NCBI GenBank assembly: GCA_028274885.1
Contig: JAQCMX010000080.1
Location: forward strand, 1 to 14,093
Reading direction: 5' to 3'
DNA: 14,093 nucleotides
DNA from: Haloarculaceae archaeon
GTDB lineage: Archaea; Halobacteriota; Halobacteria; Halobacteriales; Haloarculaceae
Part shown: one piece after another, positions 5,464 through 12,927 of the stretch
Layout of the letters: each line of letters begins with the position of its first letter
Position numbering within the stretch: position 1 is the first letter of the stretch
Made by a program: the position numbers and the translations under genes
Notes under the pieces: generated by a model
What the model saw: only the letters and a program-made list of their open reading frames with translations
Databases searched by the model: none
What the model was told of the DNA's origin: nothing

Positions 5464-7029
5464 GTGCCACTCGAGACGTCCGCTCGAATCGTCAGCGCTC
5501 TCGCCGAACGGGGGTACAACGCCGAGCGCGAGGCGATAACCCGTCTTGCCGGTGCCGACGACCCCAAACAGGCTCTTGAACGCGCAGTCGAAACCGTGCC
5601 CGACGACGCCCTCGTCATCTCCGCCGAACACGTCGATTCCGCGCTGTCTGATCCGGCCACGTCTGTCGATTCTCCTCCAGCTACTACCCCCTCCGATAGT
5701 GGTGATCGACAGCACGGAAACAACCCCTCCGCTTCGACTGGAAAAACACCGGATCACCCCCCATCCGAAACAGCGGAGATGTCCGACGACCAGCCCGCGG
5801 CGACGGTCACGCGTGATCCCTCCAAACCCGTTGTCAGCGGGGACATCCCGAGTACCGGCACCGGCGACTACGAGGACTTCGTGTCCGTGTTCCGGGACCG
5901 CTACAAACGACTCGCCGACAAACTCCGGGGCCGGGTCAACCATCGCCCGATCGACGCGGTGAGTTCGATGCCGGGGGGCAGCGACGTCGCAATCATCGGG
6001 ATGATCTCCGATATCCGCTCGACCGTGGGCGGACACTGGCTGGTCGAACTCGAGGACACGAACGGGACCTTTCCCTGTCTGGTACTGAAAGACCGCGAAT
6101 TTGTCGCGGACGCGCGGACCTTGCTCACCGACGAAGTCGTCGCTGTGGAGGGAACGCTGTCGGATGATAACGACGAGGGTGACGGTATCCTCTTCGTCGA
6201 CGATCTGTACTTCCCGGATGTCCCTCGAACCTACACCCCTTCCACCGCAGACCGCCACGTCCAGGCCGCCCTCGTCTCCGACATCCACGTTGGTAGCGAG
6301 GAGTTCGTCGCTGAGGCGTGGCAACGCTTTGCGGACTGGCTCCACACAGATGCAGCCGCCGACGTTGAGTACCTGCTGATCGCCGGCGACATGGTCGAGG
6401 GCGTGGGCGTGTATCCGGGCCAGGACGAGGAACTGGAGATAATCGATATCTACGACCAGTACGCGGCATTCAGCGAGCACCTCAAGGACGTGCCCGGTGA
6501 TATCGAGATCGTCATGATCCCGGGCAACCACGACGCCGTTCGGTTGGCCGAACCCCAACCGGCCTTCAACGACCGGCTCCGCGAACTCATGTCTGCTCAC
6601 GACGCCCGCATCTCTGCGAACCCCTCTACGGTCACAGTCGAGGGTGTCTCGGTGCTGATGTACCACGGGGTTTCACTCGACGAAGTGATCGCCGAACTCC
6701 CGGCGGAGGCGGCCTCCTACGAACGCCCTGCGGATACGATGGCCCAACTCCTTCGCAAGCGCCACGTCGCGCCACAGTACGGCGGCAACACCCGTACCGC
6801 GCCGGAAAAAAAGGACCACCTCGTCATCGAGGAGGTCCCCGATATCTTCCACACCGGTCACATCCACAAACTCGGGTACGGCACCTACCACAACGTTCTC
6901 ACGATCAACTCCAGTTGCTGGCAGTCCCAGACGGCGTTCCAGCAAAGCGTCAATCTCGACCCCGACGTCGGGTACGCCCTGCTCGTGGATCTGGATACAC
7001 TCGACCTGACGATCCGTCAGTTTGTGTAG
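5464..7029 (+). CDS. polA2: DNA polymerase D small subunit (DP1), exonuclease subunit
   Basis: A 521-residue small subunit of the archaeal replicative polymerase PolD, carrying the 3'-5' proofreading nuclease. The N-terminal 55 residues form a small helical domain (starting PLETSARIV), followed by a Ser/Thr/Pro/Asp-rich linker to about 135. An OB-fold lies at about 170-255. The calcineurin-like, Mre11-type phosphodiesterase domain covers about 263-521, with metal motifs SDIHVGS (D273, H275), GDMVEG (D309), GNHD (355-357), YHG (H401) and GHIH (H466, H468). All metal ligands are present, so the nuclease should be active. GTG at 5464 is chosen as start because family members begin with a PLE-like sequence and the TATA spacing fits; GTG at 5449 is the alternative. 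The large subunit (DP2) is not in the window. Divergent from the signal peptidase gene and convergent with serB, with 24 bases between stops. Confidence 0.95.
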   Translation: MPLETSARIVSALAERGYNAEREAITRLAGADDPKQALERAVETVPDDALVISAEHVDSALSDPATSVDSPPATTPSDSGDRQHGNNPSASTGKTPDHPPSETAEMSDDQPAATVTRDPSKPVVSGDIPSTGTGDYEDFVSVFRDRYKRLADKLRGRVNHRPIDAVSSMPGGSDVAIIGMISDIRSTVGGHWLVELEDTNGTFPCLVLKDREFVADARTLLTDEVVAVEGTLSDDNDEGDGILFVDDLYFPDVPRTYTPSTADRHVQAALVSDIHVGSEEFVAEAWQRFADWLHTDAAADVEYLLIAGDMVEGVGVYPGQDEELEIIDIYDQYAAFSEHLKDVPGDIEIVMIPGNHDAVRLAEPQPAFNDRLRELMSAHDARISANPSTVTVEGVSVLMYHGVSLDEVIAELPAEAASYERPADTMAQLLRKRHVAPQYGGNTRTAPEKKDHLVIEEVPDIFHTGHIHKLGYGTYHNVLTINSSCWQSQTAFQQSVNLDPDVGYALLVDLDTLDLTIRQFV

Positions 7030-7053
7030 TCTGTCCGTTCCCTCTAACTGCTC

Positions 7054-7740
7054 TCAGGCCGGGTCGTACGTCCCGTCGAACACACCTGCCGTCGCCAGGA
7101 CATCCTCGAGTTCGCCCATGGAGTCGACGACGACCGCACAGGCCGGTTCCACGCTCGGTTTCGGGTCGAACCCGATCGCCCAGCCTGCGGTTTCGAGCAT
7201 CGGGAGGTCGTTGGCGCCGTCACCGACGGCGACTGTCGTCTCCTGGCTTTCCTCTACCACTGCGGTCAGCACCTCGAGTGCGTCGTCTTTGGTCCCCTCG
7301 ATCAGCGGTCCGGCGACCTCACCGGTTAGCTCACCGTTCGCCACCGGCAGCCGGTTTGCGACGATCGCGTCCACCGTGACCCCCTCTGTTTCGAGTGCAG
7401 ATCTCACACCCCGTCCGAAACCCCCAGTCAGGACCGCGACGTAGACCCCCGACTCCCGAAGGCGTTCGATCGCGCTCGCTGCGCCCGGCCTGAGTTCGAC
7501 CGAATCGAAGGCTGCCTGTGCGTTCCCTTCCGGGAGTCCGTCCAGCAGGCTACACCGTTTTCGCAGGCTCTCTGCGTAGCCGATTTGATCGTTCATCGCC
7601 CGGCGGGTAATTTCGTCCATCCGGGACGCGACGCTTTGCGTTTCCTCGTCGGTCCGGACCATATCGCGCTGTTTGCCGAGCAGGACGGTCATCTCCGAGT
7701 CCGAGAGCGTCCCGTCGAAGTCGAAGGCTACGAGTGTCAT
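7054..7740 (-). CDS. serB: Phosphoserine phosphatase SerB
   Basis: A 228-residue HAD-family phosphatase that hydrolyses O-phosphoserine to serine, the last step of the phosphorylated serine pathway, in the cytoplasm. HAD motif I is DFDGTLSDSE with the nucleophile D7 and acid/base D9, motif II is T105 in VLTGGF, motif III is K151 in EGTKDD, and motif IV is GDGANDLPM with D174 and D178. The helical cap lies at about residues 15-80. No ACT domain is present, as is common for archaeal SerB. The start at 7740 is about 24 bases downstream of a TATA-like GTTTGAAA at 7763-7771, fitting a leaderless message. It is divergent from thrB, sharing a 106-base promoter region. The serA gene of the same pathway lies 5.2 kb to the right. 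A related HAD phosphatase substrate cannot be excluded, but the overall match is good. Confidence 0.9.
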   Translation of the reverse strand: MTLVAFDFDGTLSDSEMTVLLGKQRDMVRTDEETQSVASRMDEITRRAMNDQIGYAESLRKRCSLLDGLPEGNAQAAFDSVELRPGAASAIERLRESGVYVAVLTGGFGRGVRSALETEGVTVDAIVANRLPVANGELTGEVAGPLIEGTKDDALEVLTAVVEESQETTVAVGDGANDLPMLETAGWAIGFDPKPSVEPACAVVVDSMGELEDVLATAGVFDGTYDPA

Positions 7741-7846
7741 TGCTGGCTCTTCGATGTCGGAGGTTTCAAACTCCCGGTTTCCGGCAACCGGCCTTCTCCG
7801 TTACCACTCCGCTACCTTTTTGCTTGCACTCATGGAATGGCGGCAC

Positions 7847-8728
7847 ATGGTGACTGTCCGGGCGCCGGCGACGAGCGCGAATCTCGGGAGCGGGTTCGAC
7901 GTCTTCGGTGTTGCTCTTTCCCGCCCCGCCGACATCGTTCGCGTTTCGAAGGCCGACCGGACGACCATCGATGTGACCGGGGCCGGCGCACAGTACATCC
8001 CGGAGGATCCCGAAAAGAACACCGTCGGTGCTGTCGCCAAGGAACTGGACGCGCCCGCACACATCGAGATCGACAAGGGTGTCCGCCCGGCCTCAGGACT
8101 TGGCTCCTCGGCTGCGAGTGCCGCCGCCGCTGCCGTCGCGCTCAACGATCTCTACGACCGCGGGTACACCCGTTCGGAGCTGGTCCCCGTCGCTGCGGAG
8201 GGTGAGGCGGTCGTCTCCGGAGACGCCCACGACGACAATGTCGCGCCCGCGATTATGGGTGGGTTTACCATCGCCACCGACGACGGCGTCACCAAGATCG
8301 ACGCCGAGGTGCCACTCGTCGCCTGTTTGCCGGACATCGTCGTCTCGACCCGGGACGCCCGCCGGGTCGTCCCGGACGGCACGAGGGTCTCTCAGCTCGT
8401 CGAAACCGTCGGCAACGCCGCGACGCTCACGGCGGGGATGCACCGTGACGACCCCGAACTCGTGGGCCAGGGAATGTACGACTCCGTTGTTACACCGGCC
8501 CGTGCAAAGCTGATCGACGGCTACGACACGGTCCGGGAGGCAGCCTTCGATGCCGGCGCGACCGGTGTTACAATAAGCGGCGCCGGTCCGACCGTTATCG
8601 CCGCGTGTACCGACCACGACCGGCGGGCCGTCGGCATCGCGATGCTGGATGCGTTTGACGACCGTGGCGTCGATGCACAGGTCTACCAGACGCGGATCGG
8701 ACGGGGTGCGACCGTCTTCGAGGACTGA
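7847..8728 (+). CDS. thrB: Homoserine kinase ThrB (GHMP family)
   Basis: A 293-residue GHMP kinase that phosphorylates homoserine with ATP, leading to threonine. The start VTVRAPATSANLGSGFDVFG is the typical N-terminal homoserine kinase signature. The ATP-binding glycine-rich motif is PASGLGSSAAS at 81-91, and the third GHMP motif SGAGPTV is at 244-250. No signal peptide or extension is seen. Two in-frame ATGs exist, 7832 and 7847; the second is chosen because it begins at the conserved sequence and is about 27-30 bases downstream of the T-rich TATA-like stretch near 7812-7822. The frame is open far upstream (to 7673), but that part is the reverse of serB. Divergent from serB and convergent with the MscS gene, with 123 bases between them; nothing recognisable lies in that gap. 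Confidence 0.94.
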   Translation: MVTVRAPATSANLGSGFDVFGVALSRPADIVRVSKADRTTIDVTGAGAQYIPEDPEKNTVGAVAKELDAPAHIEIDKGVRPASGLGSSAASAAAAAVALNDLYDRGYTRSELVPVAAEGEAVVSGDAHDDNVAPAIMGGFTIATDDGVTKIDAEVPLVACLPDIVVSTRDARRVVPDGTRVSQLVETVGNAATLTAGMHRDDPELVGQGMYDSVVTPARAKLIDGYDTVREAAFDAGATGVTISGAGPTVIAACTDHDRRAVGIAMLDAFDDRGVDAQVYQTRIGRGATVFED

Positions 8729-8851
8729 TAGTGATTATTCCAGTCGTCTTCGTGGCCACGTTACAGATAGTGCCGTGTCATGGCGTGAAACAGCCGCTTT
8801 GATCCGTGGAAGCGGTACAGACTCGCAATAATCAGTACGAGGACCAGGTCG

Positions 8852-10111
8852 CTACGGGGAACGATCTGTGTCGGGTGTCCCACCGTCGATGGTGTGTCTG
8901 TCCCCTGCATCGACGCTTTTGGACTCCTGGACGCGAAATCCCTCGGTTTCGGCGCGCCCGCTCAGTTCCCGCTGTGGGAACGGGATCTTGATCCCGTTGG
9001 CCTCGAAGCGCTTTTTGACCACGTGGATGACGTCTTCGATCGCGCGCCAGCGCCGGGGTGGCGTCGGCCGTTCGATCCAGAACCGCATCTCCAGGACGAC
9101 CGCCGAGTCCCCAAACGACTTCGGGACGACCGCCGGCGATGGTGTCATGCTGATGACGTCGACGGTCTCTATCGCTTCGAGTGCGATGTCCTCGGCGTGT
9201 TCTGTGTCCGTCTCGTAATCGACACCCACCTCGAGGCGGATTCGGAGGTGCCCTTGTCTGCTGCGGTTGACGATGGGTTCGTTGCTGACCGTGTCGTTTG
9301 GAATGACTATCGACTCCCCATCGAAGTTGCGCATGTGGGTTGCCATGATGGTGATGTCGGTGACGATCCCCTCGTGACTGCCAACTTTCACCCAGTCACC
9401 GATGGTGAACGGACGGGAGAACATCAACACGAAGCCGGCGAAAATTGAGCCGAGTGTCTGCCTGGCGGCCAGACCAACCACGATGCCCAGAAAGCCCGCG
9501 CCGACAAGCAGCCCCGAGAGGTTGACCCCCCACAGCGTGAGTACCCCCCCGAACACGAACACGAGGATTGTGACGTGGCCCAGTCGCAGAACGATCTCCT
9601 CTTGATGTTCGGTGATCCGGTCGGCCCCCTCGCTGAACTGCTCGACGGCCCCATCGAGCACGTCCGCCGCGATATAGGCGAACAACAGGAGCGTGACCGT
9701 CGTCCCGATCCGGGCCAGTAGCGGCAAGGAGAGCCCGAGTACCTGCAGGATGGTAAGTGCTGTCCCGACCAGGCCCCACACGACAAGCAACGCGACCCCC
9801 GCGAGGACGAGCACGGCCAACTGTACCGCACGCAGGAACACTCTCCCGACGGTCGTCGGCAGATAGTCACTGATAATACCGACTGCTGCCTGTGTTCGTC
9901 CGGTCGGGAGACGCGCCACGATTGCTGCGTTGACCCGCCCGAGTACCTTCGGTGCCACGACGACCGTCACGAGCAGCGCCACCACAACCACGACCACCGA
10001 GACCGCCAGCCGTCCCTCGACCGACGTCAGATCGTCCACGAACCGTTCCCACTCCTCGTACCGTGAACTAAGACTCCACAGCGACTCGGCCAGACCGACC
10101 ACATCCAGCAT
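8852..10111 (-). CDS. MscS-family small-conductance mechanosensitive channel
   Basis: A 419-residue membrane protein of the MscS family, which opens under membrane tension to release solutes on hypo-osmotic shock. Hydrophobic segments are at about 35-55, 93-125, 129-150, 178-197 and 200-231. The last contains the pore-lining TM3 pattern, with VGAGFLGIVVGLAARQTLGS followed by FSRPFTIGDWVKV. The beta domain then shows GIVTDITIMATHMRNFDGE and the conserved VIPND at 269-273. The C-terminal cytoplasmic alpha/beta domain runs to about 380, and the last 40 residues are polar and probably disordered. The start is uncertain. ATG at 10111 is the best coding choice, but the TATA-like TATATTA at 10121-10127 is only about ten bases upstream, so initiation would fall inside the frame, near GTG at 10102. 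A start further upstream would include low-quality Pro/Gly/Cys sequence. Divergent from the halocyanin-like gene. Confidence 0.92.
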   Translation of the reverse strand: MLDVVGLAESLWSLSSRYEEWERFVDDLTSVEGRLAVSVVVVVVALLVTVVVAPKVLGRVNAAIVARLPTGRTQAAVGIISDYLPTTVGRVFLRAVQLAVLVLAGVALLVVWGLVGTALTILQVLGLSLPLLARIGTTVTLLLFAYIAADVLDGAVEQFSEGADRITEHQEEIVLRLGHVTILVFVFGGVLTLWGVNLSGLLVGAGFLGIVVGLAARQTLGSIFAGFVLMFSRPFTIGDWVKVGSHEGIVTDITIMATHMRNFDGESIVIPNDTVSNEPIVNRSRQGHLRIRLEVGVDYETDTEHAEDIALEAIETVDVISMTPSPAVVPKSFGDSAVVLEMRFWIERPTPPRRWRAIEDVIHVVKKRFEANGIKIPFPQRELSGRAETEGFRVQESKSVDAGDRHTIDGGTPDTDRSP

Positions 10112-10240
10112 ACGTTTACATAATATAGGGTTGACAACTTGGCTTTTCGGAAAGTCCGAGACCGTACCGCCCCGACGGCAGCCCCCTGGGAGGGGATGTT
10201 GCGGACCCATCACACTGGCACTCCAACCCGGAACAATCGA

Positions 10241-10248
10241 ATTTATAA
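10241..10248 (+). promoter_or_regulatory. TATA box for the halocyanin-like gene
   Basis: ATTTATAA ends 24 bases before the ATG at 10272. This is the normal archaeal spacing for a transcript that begins at the start codon, so the gene is predicted to be leaderless. Confidence 0.7.
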
Positions 10249-10271
10249 GCACCTAACCGTGAGTACGGACT

Positions 10272-10895
10272 ATGACCCCGGAGGACGACCGAAATTACAC
10301 GAGACGGCGACTTCTCAAGACCGGCGTCGGCGTCACAGCTGCCGGCACGGCAACGACGCTCGGCGGCACCGCCACCGCACAGTACGAGGGTTATCTCGAC
10401 GACGAGGGAACCTGGGCCGGACAGACCGCCGACGCCCGGGGGATCGAGAACATCACAATCGACGTCGGTGCCCCTGGAAACACCGGTAATCTGGCGTTCG
10501 CGCCGGTCGTGATCCTGGTCCAGTCGGGACAGACCGTCCGCTGGCGGTGGACCGGTGAGGGTGGGACCCACAACGTCCGCCACGACGCTGACAATCCGGC
10601 CTTCGAGAGCGAACTGCAGAGTTCGGCCGGAGCTACCTTCGAGCACACCTTCGAGGACTCGGGTCGGTATCCGTACCTCTGTGATCCCCACGTCTCTCTC
10701 GGGATGAAAGGCATCATCGTCGTCGGCGAGGGCAACGTCGAGGAGGGAACCGATATCGTGGGTCTCGATCAACTCGGCGGGGGGGGTGGGTTCAACACCG
10801 CCGCTGCGGCTGGGGGTGCTGCTGCATTCGGCGTTGTCTCGCTGGTTGGCGTGGCTGCCTACCGCGAACTGACCGGTCAAACCGACGGGTACTGA
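10272..10895 (+). CDS. Halocyanin-like type I copper protein, Tat-exported with C-terminal membrane anchor
   Basis: A 207-residue blue copper protein of the plastocyanin/halocyanin type, expected on the outer face of the membrane as a mobile or tethered electron carrier. Residues 9-37 are a Tat signal (twin-arginine RRRLLK followed by an Ala/Gly/Thr-rich stretch), with likely cleavage near ATAQ. No lipobox cysteine follows, unlike lipid-anchored halocyanins. The cupredoxin domain covers about 58-153 with ligands H100 (GGTHNVRH), C137 and H140 (YLCDPHVSLGM) and M145, so copper binding should be intact. After a Gly-rich linker (169-174) comes an Ala/Gly/Val-rich hydrophobic helix at about 176-197 with charged YRE after it, a probable C-terminal anchor. 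Its redox partner is not visible nearby. Divergent from the mechanosensitive channel gene; followed by a possible terminator. Confidence 0.92.
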   Translation: MTPEDDRNYTRRRLLKTGVGVTAAGTATTLGGTATAQYEGYLDDEGTWAGQTADARGIENITIDVGAPGNTGNLAFAPVVILVQSGQTVRWRWTGEGGTHNVRHDADNPAFESELQSSAGATFEHTFEDSGRYPYLCDPHVSLGMKGIIVVGEGNVEEGTDIVGLDQLGGGGGFNTAAAAGGAAAFGVVSLVGVAAYRELTGQTDGY

Positions 10896-10995
10896 GGCGG
10901 ACACGACGTGTCGTACGGTTGCGAATGGCATTTTCACTGGTCGCACCTCACCTTCGATACGAACTCCAACAACAGCGAATTCACGGTAATAGACG

Positions 10996-11021
10996 GATAC
11001 GCACGATCGTATCAGTTCTTT
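10996..11021 (+). terminator. Possible terminator after the halocyanin-like gene
   Basis: A perfect six-base stem, GATACG (10996-11001) with CGTATC (11008-11013) around a six-base loop, is followed by AGTTCTTT. It sits between the convergent halocyanin-like and pdxS genes. The stem is short, so this is tentative. Confidence 0.35.
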
Positions 11022-11051
11022 GAGAAGGCCCCGGTCACCGGTCGGACGATC

Positions 11052-11966
11052 TTACACGCCGCGGTGCTGGAGCTGTTCGTCTTCCGGAAGATCGACGTTT
11101 GCGTCGCCGGCCATGCCGGCCCCGGCGTTGGCAGCGATGTTCGCCAGCACCTCAGGGTTATCCCAGTTGTTGACCGCTTCCACGATTGCCTGCCCCATTG
11201 CTCGCGGGTTCTCTGCGCCGAACACACCCGAACCGACGAAGATACCGTCACAGCCGTGGTGCATCATCAGGGCCGCATCCGCGGGTGTGGCGATGCCGCC
11301 GGCAGCGAAGTTAACCACGGGTAGGCGTCCCCGATCTGCGGTGTCGTGGACGAGTTCGGCCGGGGCGTCGTGCTCGCGCGCCCAGCGTTCGCGTTCCTCG
11401 TGGCTCATTCCGTCAAGCGCACGGATCGAACTCTTGATCGCCCGCTGGTGGCGGACCGCCTGATTCACGTCACCCGTGCCGGCCTCGCCTTTGGTTCGGA
11501 TCATTGCTGCCCCTTCGTTGATGCGCCGGAGTGCCTCCTCTAGGTTTCGCGCGCCACAGACGAACGGCGCGGTGAACTCGCGCTTGTCGATGTGGTAGGC
11601 GTCGTCTGCAGGGGTCAACACCTCCGATTCGTCGATCATATCCACGCCGACGGCCTCGAGGATCTGCGCTTCCTTCGTGTGCCCGATTCGTGATTTCCCC
11701 ATTGCCGGGATCGAAACGGTGTCGATGATCTCCCTGACGTCGGCCGGATCCGCCATACGTGCGACCCCGCCGCGTTTCCGGATGTCCGCTGGCACGGCTT
11801 CCAGTGCCATCACCGCGACGGCGCCAACCTCCTCTGCAATCTGTGCCTGCTCGGCGTTGATGACGTCCATGATGACGCCGCCTTTCTGCATCTTTGCGAA
11901 ACCGCGCTTGACAAGTTCGGTTCCGCGCTGGAGCTTCTCCAGATCGGTTGCTTCTGCCATACTCAT
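11052..11966 (-). CDS. pdxS: Pyridoxal 5'-phosphate synthase, synthase subunit PdxS
   Basis: A 304-residue TIM-barrel enzyme that builds pyridoxal 5'-phosphate from ribose 5-phosphate, glyceraldehyde 3-phosphate and ammonia, the last delivered by the glutaminase PdxT. The sequence is very conserved throughout: RGFAKMQKGGVIMDV near the start, K91 in PAMGKSRIGH (the lysine that binds the sugar), K159 in RTKGEAGTGD, and the phosphate-binding FAAGGIATPADAA and GIFVGSGVF. Length is normal. The pdxT gene is not adjacent; in haloarchaea it is often elsewhere. Two ATGs, at 11966 and 11960, lie close together; a TATA-like GTTAAG at 11985-11990 puts transcription start near 11960-11966, so either could be used without a leader. 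The product PLP is the cofactor of the phosphoserine aminotransferase acting between SerA and SerB. Divergent from the DUF1405 gene. Confidence 0.96.
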   Translation of the reverse strand: MSMAEATDLEKLQRGTELVKRGFAKMQKGGVIMDVINAEQAQIAEEVGAVAVMALEAVPADIRKRGGVARMADPADVREIIDTVSIPAMGKSRIGHTKEAQILEAVGVDMIDESEVLTPADDAYHIDKREFTAPFVCGARNLEEALRRINEGAAMIRTKGEAGTGDVNQAVRHQRAIKSSIRALDGMSHEERERWAREHDAPAELVHDTADRGRLPVVNFAAGGIATPADAALMMHHGCDGIFVGSGVFGAENPRAMGQAIVEAVNNWDNPEVLANIAANAGAGMAGDANVDLPEDEQLQHRGV

Positions 11967-12118
11967 CGTTTAGGGATCAATTCACTTAACAAGCCTGTTG
12001 TCCGACCCCGGTCGCCAGCACGCTCCGGTGTCGGTGCTCTCCATCTTTATCTGATGATGTGGGCCCTGTCCGGCCCGTACCGCTATCGTTTTTGCTCCCG
12101 ACGACACAGAACGTGCAA

Positions 12119-12880
12119 ATGGCAGTGACCGGTGTCGGACAGCGCATCGACAGAGCGGTCGCACGCCGCTTCGATAGCGAAATCCCCGAACCGCAGGGGT
12201 TGCCCCGTTACGCTGCACCCCTGCCAGAGTGGCTGGAAAACGTCGGGCTGCGGCTGGCGTGGGTGATCGTCGCAGTCAATCTTGCAGGGACCGGCTTCGG
12301 TTTTTATTATTACCACGAACAGCTGCTCGCGACCCCGGTCGTGATGTGGCCGATCATCCCCGTCAGCCCGCTTTCGACTCTGCTGATGGCGCTGTCGCTT
12401 GCCGCCTGGCGTCTCGGGTACTCCCCTGAATGGCTCCATGCGCTTGCTTTCTTTGGGAATATAAAATACGGCCTTTGGACCGTCTTCGTCCAGGTGTATG
12501 TCCAGGGCCCGGGGATGGTCCATCCCCTGATGTGGCAGTTTCTGATCTGGAGTCACGCCGCGATGGCCGTTCAGGCGTTTCTGATCCATCGCTACTCCGA
12601 TTTCACGGTCGGTGCCGTCGCCGCCGCCACCGGTTGGTTCGCTCTCAACGACGTGTTCGATTACTTTCTGACCGTCTTTGGCGGGCCACACCACACCTGG
12701 ATCACGGCGTTTCGCGACGGCACCGGCTGGAACCGAGACGTGGTGCTGTACGATCATCTGGTCGCTGTCAGCGTTACGATTACGATATTTACAGTTTTTC
12801 TCGCGCTCGCGACCCGGGTGGCCCTTCTCAAGGGCCGTCTCCGGACCAACGCCGTCGGTGAAAAGCGGGCAGACAAATAA
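12119..12880 (+). CDS. DUF1405 family integral membrane protein
   Basis: A 253-residue membrane protein of unknown function. After a 40-residue soluble N-terminus (with DSEIPEPQGLP) there are about six hydrophobic segments, near 43-65, 80-98, 104-127, 136-156, 163-186 and 211-237. The blocks GFGFYYYHEQLLATP, FGNIKYGLWTVFV, MWQFLIWSHAAMAVQAFL and LNDVFDYFL fit the DUF1405 (YpjA-like) family. Polar residues inside the helices (N114 and K116 in GNIKYG, H146, N177 and D178) suggest a functional intramembrane site, but no reaction can be named. ATG at 12119 is chosen; a frame open to 12059 would add 20 residues with no support, and a T-rich CTATCGTTTTT at 12083-12093 is a weak TATA candidate at fitting distance. 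Divergent from pdxS and convergent with serA, with 47 bases between stops. Confidence 0.85.
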   Translation: MAVTGVGQRIDRAVARRFDSEIPEPQGLPRYAAPLPEWLENVGLRLAWVIVAVNLAGTGFGFYYYHEQLLATPVVMWPIIPVSPLSTLLMALSLAAWRLGYSPEWLHALAFFGNIKYGLWTVFVQVYVQGPGMVHPLMWQFLIWSHAAMAVQAFLIHRYSDFTVGAVAAATGWFALNDVFDYFLTVFGGPHHTWITAFRDGTGWNRDVVLYDHLVAVSVTITIFTVFLALATRVALLKGRLRTNAVGEKRADK

Positions 12881-12927
12881 AAGCCGGCGACGGTTCGTCA
12901 ATCGACAGCACTGTCGCCTACGGCCGG

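Noticed and set aside
5452..6666. 404-codon open frame antisense to the polymerase D small subunit
   Set aside because: The opposite strand carries a complete DP1 with all phosphodiesterase motifs; the antisense product has no recognisable domain.
7673..7846. Extended thrB frame upstream of the chosen start
   Set aside because: It is the reverse complement of the serB start and of the shared promoter region; conserved ThrB sequence begins at 7847.
8649..8831. Short open frame across the thrB-mscS gap
   Set aside because: It mainly overlaps thrB in another frame and has no start signal or recognisable content.
10900..10912. Inverted repeat GACACG-A-CGTGTC just after the halocyanin-like gene
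   Set aside because: The one-base centre does not allow a good hairpin and there is no T-tract, so it is a poor terminator; it may be a chance palindrome.
10116..10946. 276-codon open frame antisense to the halocyanin-like gene
   Set aside because: The plus strand encodes a Tat signal and a complete cupredoxin copper site with a well-placed TATA box; the antisense frame also runs across the divergent promoter region.
12883..12918. Possible stem between GCCGGCGAC and GTCGCC between the DUF1405 gene and serA
   Set aside because: Pairing is interrupted and no T-run follows on either strand, so a terminator call is not supported.
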